From Dugong dugon (lineage: Eukaryota > Chordata > Mammalia > Sirenia > Dugongidae): a stretch of DNA of 64,000 nucleotides. The notes under the pieces were generated by a model. That model was given only the letters and a program-made list of their open reading frames with translations. It was not told where the DNA came from and ran no database searches. The DNA is taken from positions 41,211,501 to 41,275,500 of the forward strand of contig CM057482.1 of assembly GCA_030035585.1 (NCBI GenBank), read 5' to 3'. The position numbers and the translations under genes were made by a program. Shown piece after piece: positions 20,656-32,351 of the stretch. Within the stretch, counting starts at the first letter, position 1; the number at the start of each line of letters is the position of its first letter.

Positions 20656-22107
20656 AACTCCCTTCTAAAGGGAACTTATCCTAAAGAGATCCACTGTATA
20701 TTTGGAAACTTCTAGTATTGAGAATGTTCTTCTTTATATTGAGTTGAAAGCTGTCCTTTTAACAATGCTCTAGGATGACACTGGGCAGACAACCAACCTT
20801 TTGAATACCACTGTTAAGTCTCTATAAATTGTCTTCTGGCCAAGAAAAAAAATTAATGATGGTTATCTTCTGTGTGCTCAAGCTTGTTAATGTCCCTCTT
20901 AAAGTTATGAACAGATCCTCTTCTACAAGTGTGATTGGGAAAACCCTCAGGTAAGCAGGATGACTCCCTTCCCTGCTCTGGATCATCTATTATGTAGCCA
21001 AGGCTACCTTGTTTCTACAGCCATAGCATACAGCTGACACATATTCTACTGACAAGCCAAGTCATGCAGTCCTTGTGCAATTGAGCTTTTGCACCCAAAT
21101 GTTGAATCTGAATTTGATTGACAAACTCAGCTACCTGGAATAAGTGGTTCTTACCCAGATACTATGGTTTCCCTATTCTTGCAGTACTATTAAATCCTCA
21201 GATCTAATCAATAACAAATGTATAAACTGGCATTTAATAATAAAACTTTGGCACTATTCCTTGATAGCTTTTTTAAAAAAGACTTTAATTAATTCCATCA
21301 GCTTCTCTAGGATCATCAATTGTTCACATGACTACATGCAAAATAGCAATACCCTTTGCTTATGTCGACAAACTGCCATATTTCAAGAAACCGTTTGATT
21401 TCATTCTTCTTGTTTCTTCCCAATGGTCCGAAGAAGAAGCATGAACTGTCCTTCCTCCTTAAATCATTCCTACTATGCCTTATAATTAATTACTTGCCAA
21501 TCAACTTCCATCAGATCTAACTGTTAAGGACTTGGTTAATTCCTTCTTCTGGAGTACCTTCTATGTTTCCTTTCTTCTTTCTTCTTTTTTCATTCATTTT
21601 TTTTCATTCTTCCTTCCTTCTTTCCTTCTTCTTTAAATCTTGGTTTAAATTAGGACAGTGTTTTTTGAGGTTATATGAGGTAATTAATATCTGACAGAGG
21701 AAAACTCAGAGGAGGGTACTGGCACATGACATTGTAGATGATTCAACCCAAGCCATCACCCCACTGCATGAATAATTTAAAACTCACCCTCCTGACACCA
21801 GTTAATAATTTTATCTTCCAAGTATTAACAAGACAACAGTCATGCAATCCCTACATCTTATCAGTATTTTTCAGTATTCATATCTCATTTCCTTCCTATC
21901 AAAAACTATTTTAGCTGCTTGCAATAAAGAATCATGATATTAGCTTGAACTATTGTCATGAATATATGAATTCAAGGTAGAAGACAGTTATACAAAGCTA
22001 CATGTTCAAACACTTCAACACGTCCTACTAAAATTCCCACTCTGTGACCAGCGAATTCTCCTCTATTGTCAACTTCTCATAAATTATTTCACCTGTCTGA
22101 CTTTACA
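20656..22107. other. No recognised gene; one pyrimidine-rich tract
   Basis: Probably old, unrecognisable repeat debris. A (CTT)n-like tract lies at 21559-21640. An 84-codon open frame at 21144-21398 has no motif and ordinary AT-rich composition. Confidence 0.4.
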
Positions 22108-22225
22108 CAGTGGTTCTCAACCAAAGGTACACATCACACTCACCTAGAGAGCTTGGGGGGAAAAAATGCTGATTCCCTATAGTCCACACCAACCTAATAA
22201 AATCAGAATTTGTAGGAAGAGACTG
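22108..22225 (+). mobile_element. MER5-type hAT (Charlie) element fragment
   Basis: Begins with the MER5A terminal repeat 'CAGTGGTTCTCAACC' followed by 'acacatcacactcacctaga' and 'aataaaatcagaatttg'. This is a non-autonomous, long-inactive DNA transposon of placental age. Confidence 0.85.
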
Positions 22226-22504
22226 GACCATGAGGACACTGCTCCCTCTGCAGCCCCCAAAGTAGAAGCTGGTTGTTTCTCATTTCCAAATTCTTCAGGT
22301 TCTGAATTGTGGTCATTATTCTTTACTCTCAGAACCTTTTTTGACCATTGTTATCCCATGTTCCTATAAAAAACCCTCCACTAACTCTCTCCTCTCTCCT
22401 CTTTTATCTACATATGTCTTTATCTTACCCTGTATTTCACTGAAGACTTTGGAATCTGGCTCAGAGATTAACTTTCCATCCCTGCTCTCATCATTCTTGA
22501 AATA

Positions 22505-22738
22505 ATGGTGTGGTGAAAACAAGAATAGGTCCTGAAGCCTGGGTTTGGGTCCCAATTCTCATTAGTAATGTTGTTGCAATTGGAAAATTATTTAAAATTT
22601 TTTGTCATAAAAATGAGATGATAATACTATTGCTAGCTCTTAGTGTTGGGATTAAATGAGTCAAAGTACAAATCAACCTCTTAGAACAGTATCTGACACA
22701 CAATAAACATTTCATAAGTGCTAGTTTTATTATTGGCG
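22505..22738 (+). repeat. MIR
   Basis: 'agcctgggtttgggtcccaa', 'aaaatgagatgataatacta' and 'cacacaataaacatttcata' follow the sense MIR from core to 3' end. Confidence 0.75.
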
Positions 22739-23547
22739 ATTTTGATGTTCATGAAAATGACCCAGCAACTCCATAGACTCTTGACTCCTTGATCTCCTAA
22801 TGTCCAATCACATTTTCCTCCATTTCGCCAGTTCCCTAATCCCATGGTCACACCTTGAGCCTCAGTACCAACAGACACTGCTCTACCTAGTAGAACTCAA
22901 CTTCAGAAATCTTGCTCTCCAAACACAGATCCGATTTTTCTAGTTGACTTTGCTCAGCAACCCCCAACACTATAATTTTCTCATCTCTTTATGACCTCTG
23001 TCATTACCTATCCAACAACTCTTCCTGTTCATCTTCCTCCTTATCCATCTTGGATTCCACGACCTTTCATTGTAGTCACTCCCTTGAAAATATTCTCATT
23101 TTCTTCTCTTCTCTCTCCCGTATTTTAATCAGGTAGTAGAACCTCAGTTATAGGTAACTTCAGTTGTATGTAACGTTAGCCATAAACCTTTTTCCTGCTT
23201 GCCACGTGGTAGGGAAACTTCCTGGAAGGAATGATAGAAATAGCTTGAATAGTTGCGAGTCAAGTACATGATCACACAGCTCAACTAGGTACTCAGCATT
23301 GCTCAGGACATCTCTGTGTCTTTGGTGATCTCATTCTTCCATTCTTTGAAATAATCATTTCATTTCTTTCCTCTCTCCTGAAAGCTTCCACTTCTTTTAC
23401 CTTCACTCTTAGTGGATGACCTCACCTCACACTTTATTGAGGAAATAGAATCTGAGCATTCTCTCACCTTATCACCCATGCCCAATTTATGTTACATTTT
23501 CTTTCTTCCCTAAGCGCAAAGATGGGTGAGAACTATGCCTCTATGCC
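22739..23547. other. Pyrimidine-rich sequence, no gene seen
   Basis: C/T-rich text such as 'cttcctccttatccatcttg' resembles an old LINE ORF in places, but I cannot assign it. Confidence 0.35.
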
Positions 23548-23703
23548 CACCCATACCTGTACTTGTTGTCGAGTCAATTCCAACTCATAGCGACCCTATA
23601 GGGCAGAGTGGAACAACCCCATAGGTTTTCCAAGACGCCGCTGGTGGATCTGAGCTACTGACCTTTTGGATAGCAGTCAAGCTTTTAACCACTGCACTAC
23701 CAG
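23548..23703 (-). mobile_element. Afrotherian SINE
   Basis: Antisense copy ('gtcgagtcaattccaactca'). The 11-bp duplication 'GCCTCTATGCC' at 23537-23547 and 23704-23714 flanks it. Confidence 0.95.
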
Positions 23704-23714
23704 GCCTCTATGCC

Positions 23715-24245
23715 TATTAAAGACAAATTCCTTCTCTCATTAGCGAGGACTTCTCTCTTTTTTATTACCCCTCTCTCCTGTATTAATAATTTCTCCATAC
23801 AAAGTTGCTATATTTTTTCCCCATCCTAAAATAAATAAAGCCCTTTCAGCTATTCTCTCTGCGCCCCTTCATGGTCAATCTTTTTGATTAATCCTTCCAG
23901 CTTAAAACATCCAACTTTAATGCCAGGAGATAGATATAGCAAGTGATAGACTTGGAAAGACCCTGTTAATGGTGGAGGCAAAAGAATATGGCCTTTCCCA
24001 CTCCATGAGTCTCAATTTGGTGAAATAAATTGAAAGGATTTATATACAGCATGAAGTCAGTGGTGTCTAAACTTCAGTATAGCTCTGTATTTCAATGTTC
24101 TCTGTTGTGTTTCTAAATGTCTGTACATTGCTGCCTGGCAAGTGAGAGAAAAAAAATTCTGTTATTCCTGAAACATGAGGAAGATAACACTTCTTCAAAA
24201 TGTCAGCCTCTGATTTTCTACAAAATAAGGCATAGCATGTCAGCA
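23715..24245. other. No recognised feature
   Basis: Unique-looking sequence between a SINE and an RTE copy. No motif or long frame. Confidence 0.35.
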
Positions 24246-24832
24246 TAGGTTGTTGTTGTTCAGTGCATTGAGTCAGTTCTGACTCACAGTGACCCTATGT
24301 ACAACAGAACAAAACATTGCCTGGTCTTGCACCATCCTCACAACGGTTGCTATGTTTTAGTCCATTGTTGCAGCTACTGTGTAAACCCATCTCATTGAAG
24401 GTCTTCCTCTTTTTTGCTGACCCTCTACTTTAGTAAGCACGATGTCCTTCTTCAGGGACTGGTCCCTCCTGATAACATATCCAAAGTAAGTGAGATGAAG
24501 TCTCGCCATCCTCGCTTCTAAGGAGCATTCTGGCATTCTGGCTGTACTTCTTCCAAGATAGATTTGTTTGCTCTTCTGTCAGTCCATGGTGTATTCAATA
24601 TTCTTCACCTACACTATAATTCAAAGGCATCAATTCTTCTTTGGTCTTCCTTATTCATTGTCCAGCTTTCGCAAGCACAGGATGGCAATTAAAAATACCA
24701 CGGCTTGGGTCAGGCACACCTTAGTCTTCAAAGTGATATCTTTGCTTTTTATCACTTTAAAAAGGTTTTTTGAAGCAGATTTGCCCGATGCAATACATCA
24801 TTTGCTTTCTTGACTGCTGCTACAAAGAGCGT
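24246..24832 (-). mobile_element. RTE LINE, 3' part (split by LTR)
   Basis: Begins on the plus strand with the antisense tail 'GTTGTTGTTCAGTGCATTGA' and continues through antisense C-terminal coding sequence ('cagggactggtccctcctga', 'aagtgagatgaagtctcgcc'). The same element continues at 25352 after the LTR. Frames are interrupted. Confidence 0.93.
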
Positions 24833-25351
24833 TGTCTTAGTCATCTAGTGCTGCTATAACAGAAATACCACAAATGGATGGCTTTAGTAAACAGAAGTTC
24901 ATTCTCTCATCGTCTAGTAGGCTACAAGTCCAAATTCAGGGCGTCATCTCTAGGGAAAGGCTTTCTGTCTCTGTTGGCTCTGGAAGAAGTTCTTTGCCAT
25001 CCTTCTTCCCTAGGTCTGGGAGCTTTTCAGCACAGGGACTCCTGGTCCAAAGGACATGCTCTCCTGCTCTTCTTTCTTGGTGGTATGAGGTACCCACGTG
25101 TCTCTGCTCGCTTCTCTCTTTTATATCTCAAAAGAGATTGACTTAAAACACAGTCTAATCTTGTAGATTGAGTTGTGCCTCATTAACATAACTGCCACTA
25201 ATTCTACCTCATTAACATCATACAGGTAGGATTTACAACACATAGGAAAATCACATCAGATGACAAAGTGGTGGACAATCACATAATACTGAGAATCAAA
25301 GCATAGCCAAATTGATACGCATTTTGGGGGAACACAATTCAATCCATAACA
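24833..25351 (-). mobile_element. Solo LTR inserted in an RTE copy
   Basis: A 519-bp LTR running 'TGTCTTAGTCATCTAGTGCT' to 'CACAATTCAATCCATAACA' on the plus strand. The flanks are 'AGCGT' (24828-24832) and 'GGCAT' (25352-25356). Both derive from one GGCGT in the interrupted RTE by transitions, fitting a 5-bp target duplication. TG...CA ends and duplication size suggest an ERVL/MaLR-type element. No retroviral genes are present. Confidence 0.88.
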
Positions 25352-25690
25352 GGCATTGATTGTGGATCCAAGTAAAATGAAATCCTTGACAATGTCAATA
25401 TTTTCTCCATTTATCATAATTTTGCTTATTAGTCCAGTTGTGAGGATTTTTGTTTTCTTTATGTTGAGGTATAATCCGTACTGAAGACTGTAGTCTCTGA
25501 TCTTCTTCAGTAAGTGCTTCAAGTCCTCTTCAATTTCAGCAAACAAGGTTGTGTCATCTGCATATTGCAGGTTGTTATTGAGTCTTGCTCCAATCCTGAT
25601 ACTGAGTTCCTCTTCATATAGTCCAATTTCTCAGATTATTTGCTCAACATACAGATTGGATAAATATGATGAAAGGATACAACCTTTCAG
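25352..25690 (-). mobile_element. RTE LINE, reverse-transcriptase part
   Basis: On the minus strand this encodes the end of the reverse transcriptase, including the catalytic 'YADD' box at 25553-25564 and 'GLYLNIKKTKIL' downstream. It flows into 'DFILLGSTIN', interrupted by the LTR. It is the most upstream RTE coding segment in the window. The 5' part of the polyprotein is absent. Confidence 0.9.
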
Positions 25691-26016
25691 CACAAGAGAG
25701 AACCATAAATGCCTTTATACATACAAGATAGTTACACCCTCTAACTATGTTTATACAAATAACTAGTACACTCACATTTGTTTAATTTCATGGCCCCTAT
25801 TTTTGTTTCTGTGGGTTTGGCTCATATCATACTTTGCTTGGACTATTGCCATGATTCTCTCATAGACATCCTGTCTGAAATTTCACCTCTCCTCTAATCA
25901 ATTACCTTTAGCTACCTTTCATAAAAATAGATCTGATCCTCTAACGTTTCTGCTTAGAAACTTCCCATATCTCCCTATCATCTACAAGATAGAATACAGG
26001 TTCATATGAGCAGCAT

Positions 26017-26226
26017 GAGCCCTGGTGGCACAGTGGTTAAGTGCTCAGCTGCTAACAGAAAGGTTGCCAGTTTGAATGCACCAGCTGTTCTTGGGCAGAA
26101 AGATGCAGCAGTCTGTTTTCTGTAAAGATTACAATCTTGGAAATCCTATGGGGCAGCTCTACTCTGTCCTATAGGGTCACTATGAGTTGGAATCCACAGC
26201 AACAGGTTTAGTTTATTTTGGTTTAG
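26017..26226 (+). mobile_element. Afrotherian SINE, long variant
   Basis: 'GAGCCCTGGTGGCACAGTGG' head with the extra internal block 'GTCTGTTTTCTGTAAAGATT'. The 9-bp duplication 'GAGCAGCAT' at 26008-26016 and 26227-26235 flanks it. Confidence 0.95.
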
Positions 26227-26429
26227 GAGCAGCATATGAAATACTCGCTGAGTTGATTTCCAACTAATCTTCCAATAGTATCTACTTTCACTTAACTTTT
26301 TTCTTGTCTTTTGCTTTCTCTTTCTGGTTATACATATTATGGACCCCAGAGATATAGTCTCATGCTTTTCTCCAATATACCGTAATCAAACTTTATAAAT
26401 ATGTAGGCATGTAGTGTTGGTGGTTGCTG

Positions 26430-26587
26430 AGCAAACTCAACTGAAATAAGATTTGGGTAAGTTCTATAACTACTCTAAGCTTTAATACCCTTGGCTGTAA
26501 AATTGTAATAATATTAACATTTACTTTGAGGGATTTTGTGAGAATTAGGCATATTTTCAGATCCTCAGAACGTGCATGCCCATAGTA
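26430..26587 (+). repeat. MIR, interrupted by a SINE
   Basis: 'aagttctataactactctaa', 'gctgtaaaattgtaataata' and 'gattttgtgagaattaggca' match the sense MIR. It may continue to about 26820 after the SINE. Confidence 0.6.
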
Positions 26588-26763
26588 AACCAAACCCACT
26601 GCTGTTGAGTCAATTCCGACTCATAGTGACCCCATAGGGTTCCCAACGCTGTAAATCTCTACGGAGGCAGACTGCCACAACTTTCTTCTGCAGAGCCACT
26701 GGTGGTTTCGAACTGATGACCTTTTGGTTACCAGTCAAGCACCTTAACCACTGTACCACCTTA
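26588..26763 (-). mobile_element. Afrotherian SINE, long variant
   Basis: Antisense copy ('gttgagtcaattccgactca', 'tctctacggaggcagactgc'). Flanks 'ATGCCCATAGTA' (26576-26587) and 'ATGCCTTTAGTA' (26764-26775) differ at two bases. Confidence 0.92.
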
Positions 26764-27410
26764 ATGCCTTTAGTAGGGTCTTAAAAATAGCAGCAGTTGC
26801 TATGAAGTGTTTCATAGTAATTGTTGCTTTTCTTGTTATTATTACCATTATCACTATTAATATCTCCTCTGTGAAGCTTGCCCCGTGTCTCCCTCTAGTT
26901 ACTCTCTGGGCTCCTTTAACTCTTTGTATTTATGGCCAGGATAACATTTTCCCTCTTGGTTGTGACTGCTGGCTCATAACCAGCTGTCCCACTAACATAT
27001 GATCATCTTGAAGACATACCCAATCCAGGATCTGTCCCCTGGGAAGAAAATGGCAACAGTGTCCCCTTGATCAGATTCACAAATAGTGCACATCCCAAAT
27101 AATTTTATATTCCTCTCAGTCATCAGGAAGAGCGTGAATTGCCTGGCATTGGAGAACTGGTGACTGACAAGTTGTCTGCCGTGGCTCGGCTTTCTGTGGA
27201 AACAAGGAAACTGTCTCCTGAAAATGTCGGTGGCCCCTTTCTGTGCAGCCCTCTGCATCCTCTCCTCCTTAATTTCACCATATCCTGAGCCTACCTTTCT
27301 TCCAAGCTCTCCAAGTTCTTATTTCGCATTGCACCTTTCTCTGTCTCTCTCTCTTTCTAGCTTTTTCCTCTTTTCCTTCTGTAACCCATACCCCCCACAC
27401 TTTTCCCACT

Positions 27411-27622
27411 CGATCCCTGGGTAGCACAAGTGGTTAAGTTCTCAACTACTAATAGAAGGTTAGCAGTTCAAACCCACCCAGAGGCTCTTTGGAAGAAAGG
27501 CCTGGTGATCTGCTTTCAAAAGGTCACAGTCTTGAAAACCCTAAGGAGTACAGTTCTGCTCTGCAACACATGGGGTCCCCTTCAATCAAAATCAACTCCA
27601 CAACAACTGGTTTGGCTTATTC
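27411..27622 (+). mobile_element. Afrotherian SINE, second subtype
   Basis: Head 'GATCCCTGGGTAGCACAAGT', the subtype phrase 'GGAAGAAAGGCCTGGTGATC', then 'ACACATGGGGTC' and 'CAACAACTGG'. This subtype differs from the common one in its middle and in 'CATGGGGTC' for 'TATAGGGTC'. Confidence 0.88.
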
Positions 27623-30600
27623 ATTTTTTTCACCCCTCCTGCTAGTCTTGACTTTCTTATATCATTTCGCCTGCCAGGTGGTCCCCATCCCCTATCCATC
27701 CTGCACCGGGAGCTCAGTCACCTCCTCCTTATCATTCACATTCTTTTGCTACTAATGGCCCAGCAATGAAGACCTGATTTAGAATCCATACTTTAGAAAG
27801 AGAGGGGGAAAAAAGTATGGATTTTTTTTCTCAGCACATCATAATTAGAGCATGTTATTTCTGTTAATGAGCTTCTAGAAGAAAGACAAGTGGTGTTAGT
27901 TCAGGAAAGCCAGTGTCCCCTCTGCCATTAGAGGTGACAGTTCACGAGGTGTCCAGAGAAGGCGTTACTGGGTCACCAAGCCTGACACACGACAAAGCAA
28001 TTTCCCCTTCTTAGCACTGACCCTCAACTGGTAGCTTGCGCAGGGAAGGCCTCTCTCTTCCCAGACACTCCAGGATAAGATGATAAGAAGATTACCAGTA
28101 AAGCCTCTCTTTAGCAATTCCACATCTTCTGTCAGACGAATCAAGCTAAATCACAGTGCAGGCCACAAATGCATTGATCATCCGCTCCACTTGTACAACC
28201 AGGGTTGTAGAGATTCGTGCTAAGGATAAGTGAAGTCATCTCAGGAAAGTTCAAGGAGGTGAGGTTCTGGGAGAGGGCCCTCACTCCCCACCCCTGAGTT
28301 CAATTTATGCATGATCTTCATTGGTGGGTATTTTCTTCCAGCCTTTCTTCCATGAGAGGTGTTGAGAGAACAGACAGATGATACGGCCACTCCTCGCAAA
28401 TGACTTACATATGTCTCTATCCACGTCCTTCCCTCCAGTTTTTACAGCCAGCTCAAAATACAAAAAGTATTGCTAAGAATGACATTCTTCTTATTGAGAA
28501 TAATTAGATGAGTGTTCAAGATTAAGCATCAGTTAAGTCATACGATACGTTAGGTTCCCTATTCTGATTTATGCATAGGGTGAAAAGTTTTGTTTGGAAA
28601 ATATGCTTTCCTGTAATCAGCTGTAATTACCCACGTTTAACCTATAGAACATACTAAGGAGTATAACGAAGATATAAACCAATTTAATGGTTTTGATAGT
28701 AGGGTCTTCATACAGATGATAATATAGGCTGTTCTGAGACTAAAACAGAGGGGGAAAAAAGGTAAATCATTAGAAACACTTTAAAATTCTGTGCATGACA
28801 CTCTTCTTTATTAAAAAGACCCATTGTAGATTGGAAAGTTCCGAAGTCTTTGTGGTGAGAAAGAATGAATTATAATGACATCAGCGGGTCATGAACTAGG
28901 CCCACTGGCTACTTTCCAGAATGAAATTGACTAGGAGAGATCAGATGAGCCCATTCGTAGCACAAGACATCTGGGAGGCAGCCAGGGAATCGTGGTTCAA
29001 GCCCCCTATTTAGATACACTTCCTCTTCCTCTTCATCATCCAATGCGAGATGGTGATTTCCCAGGCAAGGTATCTAGACTAACAATACATTTCAACTCAT
29101 ATTCTAAAGAACACCCCAAAAGTTCTTTATACTCATTTATTCCTCAGTGAAAGACCTCACGAAAAATATTAACACGTCAACATCCGGCTGACACCTTCGG
29201 TACGCTTTCATCATGTTGCTGATGGGAAGCATTTTGCCTTCAAATCAGCATAATTTGCCAGTCTTTCCCATCTCCTTTTTTGTCTCTCTCCCGGCGTAAT
29301 AAATGGTGTCTGAAGCCCAAGAAAAACTCATTTCTGTTAACAGATCATTTGTAAACCTTTAAGGGCAGCTGGTGAGAAAGGGGCGTTTTTTTCCTTCTGT
29401 CTTAACTTGCCCGGTTGTCTCCGTAAATGCAAAATGACACCTCATTCAAAGCTTTCTGGTGTCATCTTAATCTCCTTTATTTTACACTTTCTACCTTTTT
29501 GATATTGCTATAGACTGCATGGAGGCATTTTCTCTAATACTGTAATACCTATTATCTGAGGCATTTAGGTATATAGGCTCTTGCCAGCTAAGAATAATGC
29601 AGATCAATTGGATGTCAGCAGCCCAATAAAGGCAGATAGTATATATATATTTATATATATGCATTTTTTTTCAGGGTGGAAAAAAAGATGTCTACCCATC
29701 TGACCTTAAAGCCAGCACATTTCAATATTAATATATGTTATGCATGCATGTGATAATGTTTTACCTTTCTTACAGTTCTGTAGGGAAGTCTCACTCTCTC
29801 TGCGGAGGATTATTACCTATTCTGAGGTGGTTATGATTATAGATACTTACTAAGACAAGAATAATTGACCATAAAAAGCCTTTTCTATTCCCACAGTTAT
29901 TTTTGCATTGACTAAAAGTGTCAGGAAAATCTGATTTTATTAGCAGGTCCCTAATTTTGCCTTCATTTGCTTTTTATCTGGCTTTTTCCCCCAATATGTT
30001 TTTAGTCTGAGATAGTTGGCAATTGTACAAAAGAACAATTTTTTTTCAGAACTTTTACTGAATGGAAGTTCTATAATCCAAGCATAACATCAAGTATCAA
30101 ATAAAATAAAAATGTATGAGATCAGCAAAGGGGACATGCTCCAAGGTAAGGAACTGATCTAAAGCCTAGGAAAAAAAGAAGTTTAAATCAAAATTTGACC
30201 GCTCAGCTATGAACTAAGTTTGCGGAACAAAGGGTCAAATGCAGCTTTGACCCTTCATTCCCTTCCACCCACCAGTAGGTCAGATCCAGTCAGCACTGAG
30301 CCTATTTCCAGTAAGGCACAAGGAACAGAGTTTTGCTTATTAAGAAGCAGTGTGGACAACTCTAAAAGACACAAGATGGGAAAGAAGAAGAGAATGCATT
30401 GGAGGAGGCAGTGGAGAGAAGTGAAGGGACATGGAACTCTTGCAAACCCAACCCACCCTGGTGACCACATGAGCTTCTTAATGTGACTTTGCTCCTCCAA
30501 ATATTAGAAACAAGGAAGAATCAAGGATCACAAGTGCACATTGTGGTCAAAAGCATGACTGCATCTGGAAAAAATCAGAACAAGAGAAGGAGGGAAAGTA

Positions 30601-30652
30601 TTCCAGTTTCACTGCTAATTGGTGGAGGGTTCTTGGCAACTCCTTTCCAACA
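27623..30652. other. Long unique stretch, candidate conserved non-coding DNA
   Basis: About 3 kb with no recognised transposon. Open frames near 30220-30500 exist on both strands but have no motifs. Text around 29180-29480, with 'AGTCTTTCCCATCTCC', 'GTAATAAATGGTGTCTG' and 'TTAACAGATCATTTG', has the texture of a conserved enhancer. A TA-rich microsatellite lies at 29638-29662. Confidence 0.35.
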
Positions 30653-30667
30653 CTAGCATTCTGATTT

Positions 30668-30875
30668 AAACCCCAAAAAAACAAACCAAACTGAGTCGAT
30701 TCTGACTCACAGCGACCCTATAGGACAGAGTGGAACTGCCCCACAGTGTTTCCAAGTCTGTGAATCTTTAAAGAAGCAGATTGCCACGTCTTTCCCCTCG
30801 GACAGGCTGGTGGGTTTGAACTGTAGACCTTTCGGTTAGCAGCCAACCAGTTTAACCACTGCAACACTGGGGCTC
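30668..30875 (-). mobile_element. Afrotherian SINE, long variant
   Basis: Antisense copy with a perfect 15-bp duplication 'CTAGCATTCTGATTT' at 30653-30667 and 30876-30890. Confidence 0.96.
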
Positions 30876-30992
30876 CTAGCATTCTGATTTGGGGGATTCT
30901 AATTGTATTGGCTTATCAAGTAGTAGAGGATGCAGTGGAAAGGAATAGTGAAAGTGACATGGTACCCATTTGACCTTTGCAAAACCCACCCT

Positions 30993-31137
30993 GGCTATTA
31001 TTAGTTGCTGCCCAGTCAGCTCTGAGTCATGAAGACCTTCTGTAAAACAGAATGCTGGCTGGTCCTGTGCCATCTTCATGATCAATGGCATGTTTGAGAT
31101 CACTGTTGCAGCTCTTGTGTCAATCCATCTCACTGAA
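30993..31137 (-). mobile_element. RTE 3'-end fragment
   Basis: Antisense RTE tail and C-terminus ('ttagttgctgcccagtcagc', 'gctggtcctgtgccatctt', 'gtcaatccatctcactgaag'). It abuts a plus-strand SINE fragment directly. Confidence 0.82.
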
Positions 31138-31245
31138 GTTCGAATCCCCCAGATGCTCCTTGGAAACTCTGTGGGTAGTTCTACTCTGTCCTATAGAGTC
31201 ACTATGAATCAGAATTGACTTGATGGCAACGGGTTTAGTTTTTTT
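31138..31245 (+). mobile_element. Afrotherian SINE, 5'-truncated
   Basis: Starts inside the B box ('TTCGAATCC') and runs to 'GATGGCAACGGGTTTAG' plus a T-run. The head is missing. Confidence 0.88.
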
Positions 31246-31257
31246 TTCTTTTTTGTA

Positions 31258-31314
31258 TATAAATAAATAAATAAATAATATATATGTAAACCCTGGTGTA
31301 TATATATATAATAA
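31258..31314. repeat. (TAAA)n/(TA)n microsatellite
   Basis: 'AAATAAATAAATAAAT' followed by interrupted 'TATATATATATA'. Confidence 0.9.
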
Positions 31315-31315
31315 A

Positions 31316-31503
31316 GTACCCTGGTGGCACAGTGGTTGAAGCAGTCGGCTGCTAGACAAGAAGTCAGTGGTTCAAACCCACTAGCTGCTCCTCTGGAAAA
31401 AGGTATGATAGTCTGCTACTCTGCTTCTGTACAGATTTACAGCCTTGGAAACCATATAGATTTGCTATGAGTCAAAATCGATTCAGTGACAGTGGGTTTG
31501 GTG
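31316..31503 (+). mobile_element. Afrotherian SINE, long variant
   Basis: 'TACCCTGGTGGCACAGTGG' head to 'GACAGTGGGTTTGG', with 'GTACAGATTTACAGCCTTGG' in the body. Its tail runs into a TA-rich microsatellite. Confidence 0.92.
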
Positions 31504-31552
31504 TGTGTATATGTATATATATTCATATATATGTATATATATATATTTACTT
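31504..31552. repeat. (TATG/TA)n microsatellite
   Basis: 'TATGTATATATATTCATATA' and similar units, probably grown from the SINE tail. Confidence 0.88.
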
Positions 31553-32186
31553 ACTTTTTTACTTCCCTGAAATCTACTATAAGCCTATGACTGAAAAAAG
31601 AAGCATAGGTACCCACATCCTCAAGTCACCAATGAGCCACCTACAGTTGGGATCAGACACCCTGCCCAGATGATGTGACTGGAGCTCTGCTACTATGGAC
31701 CCCCATCCCTAACCTGAAACCTGATCCCCAGTCTATCTATAGAGGATATTATGTAGACAAAGGGTCTCTCAGCACTTTGAGGAGTTTCATGGGGAGAAGT
31801 GATTCCCTCTACTTTACAAAGCTAACTGAGGGTGGGTAGGGTGCCAAAAGAATAACTTCTAGAGCCTGGGGGTGCCTTTGAGAACGAACAACTGACTTCT
31901 GGTTCCCCAAGTGAGTGTTTGCTAGATTCAATAAACTGCAGAACCTTGTCTAACTTTTTAAAAAGAACCTTGTCTCTTAAAGAATGTGAAAGGGGAATTT
32001 GACATAGCGTGGTTGAAAGTTGTGTTTAGAAAACAAAATAAAACAACATATAAACAGATCCTTCTTTTTTTAATTACTCAATTTGTTAAGGCTCCCCAAA
32101 AAACAGTTACTCTCCCAACAATTCATTTATTGGAATCTGACCAAAATAACCATGCTCTAATCTGGTAAATAATTTAATATAAGTAA
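31553..32186. other. No recognised feature
   Basis: Unique-looking sequence with only short frames. Confidence 0.35.
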
Positions 32187-32351
32187 CCAAACCAAAAACC
32201 AAACCCGTTGCTGTTGAGTCGATTCCAACTCATAGCGACCCTATAGGACAGAGAACTGCCCCATAGGGTTTCCAGGGAGCAGCTGGTGGATTCAAACTGC
32301 CGACATTTTGGTTGGCAGCCAAACTCTTAACCACTGCGCCACCAGGACTCC
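32187..32351 (-). mobile_element. Afrotherian SINE
   Basis: Antisense copy, little diverged ('ctgttgagtcgattccaact'). The 12-bp duplication 'TAATATAAGTAA' at 32175-32186 and 32352-32363 flanks it. Confidence 0.96.

Noticed and set aside
30220-30500. 88- and 81-codon frames on opposite strands as small genes
   Set aside because: No motif, no splice or promoter context I can support, and overlapping frames on both strands are typical of chance.
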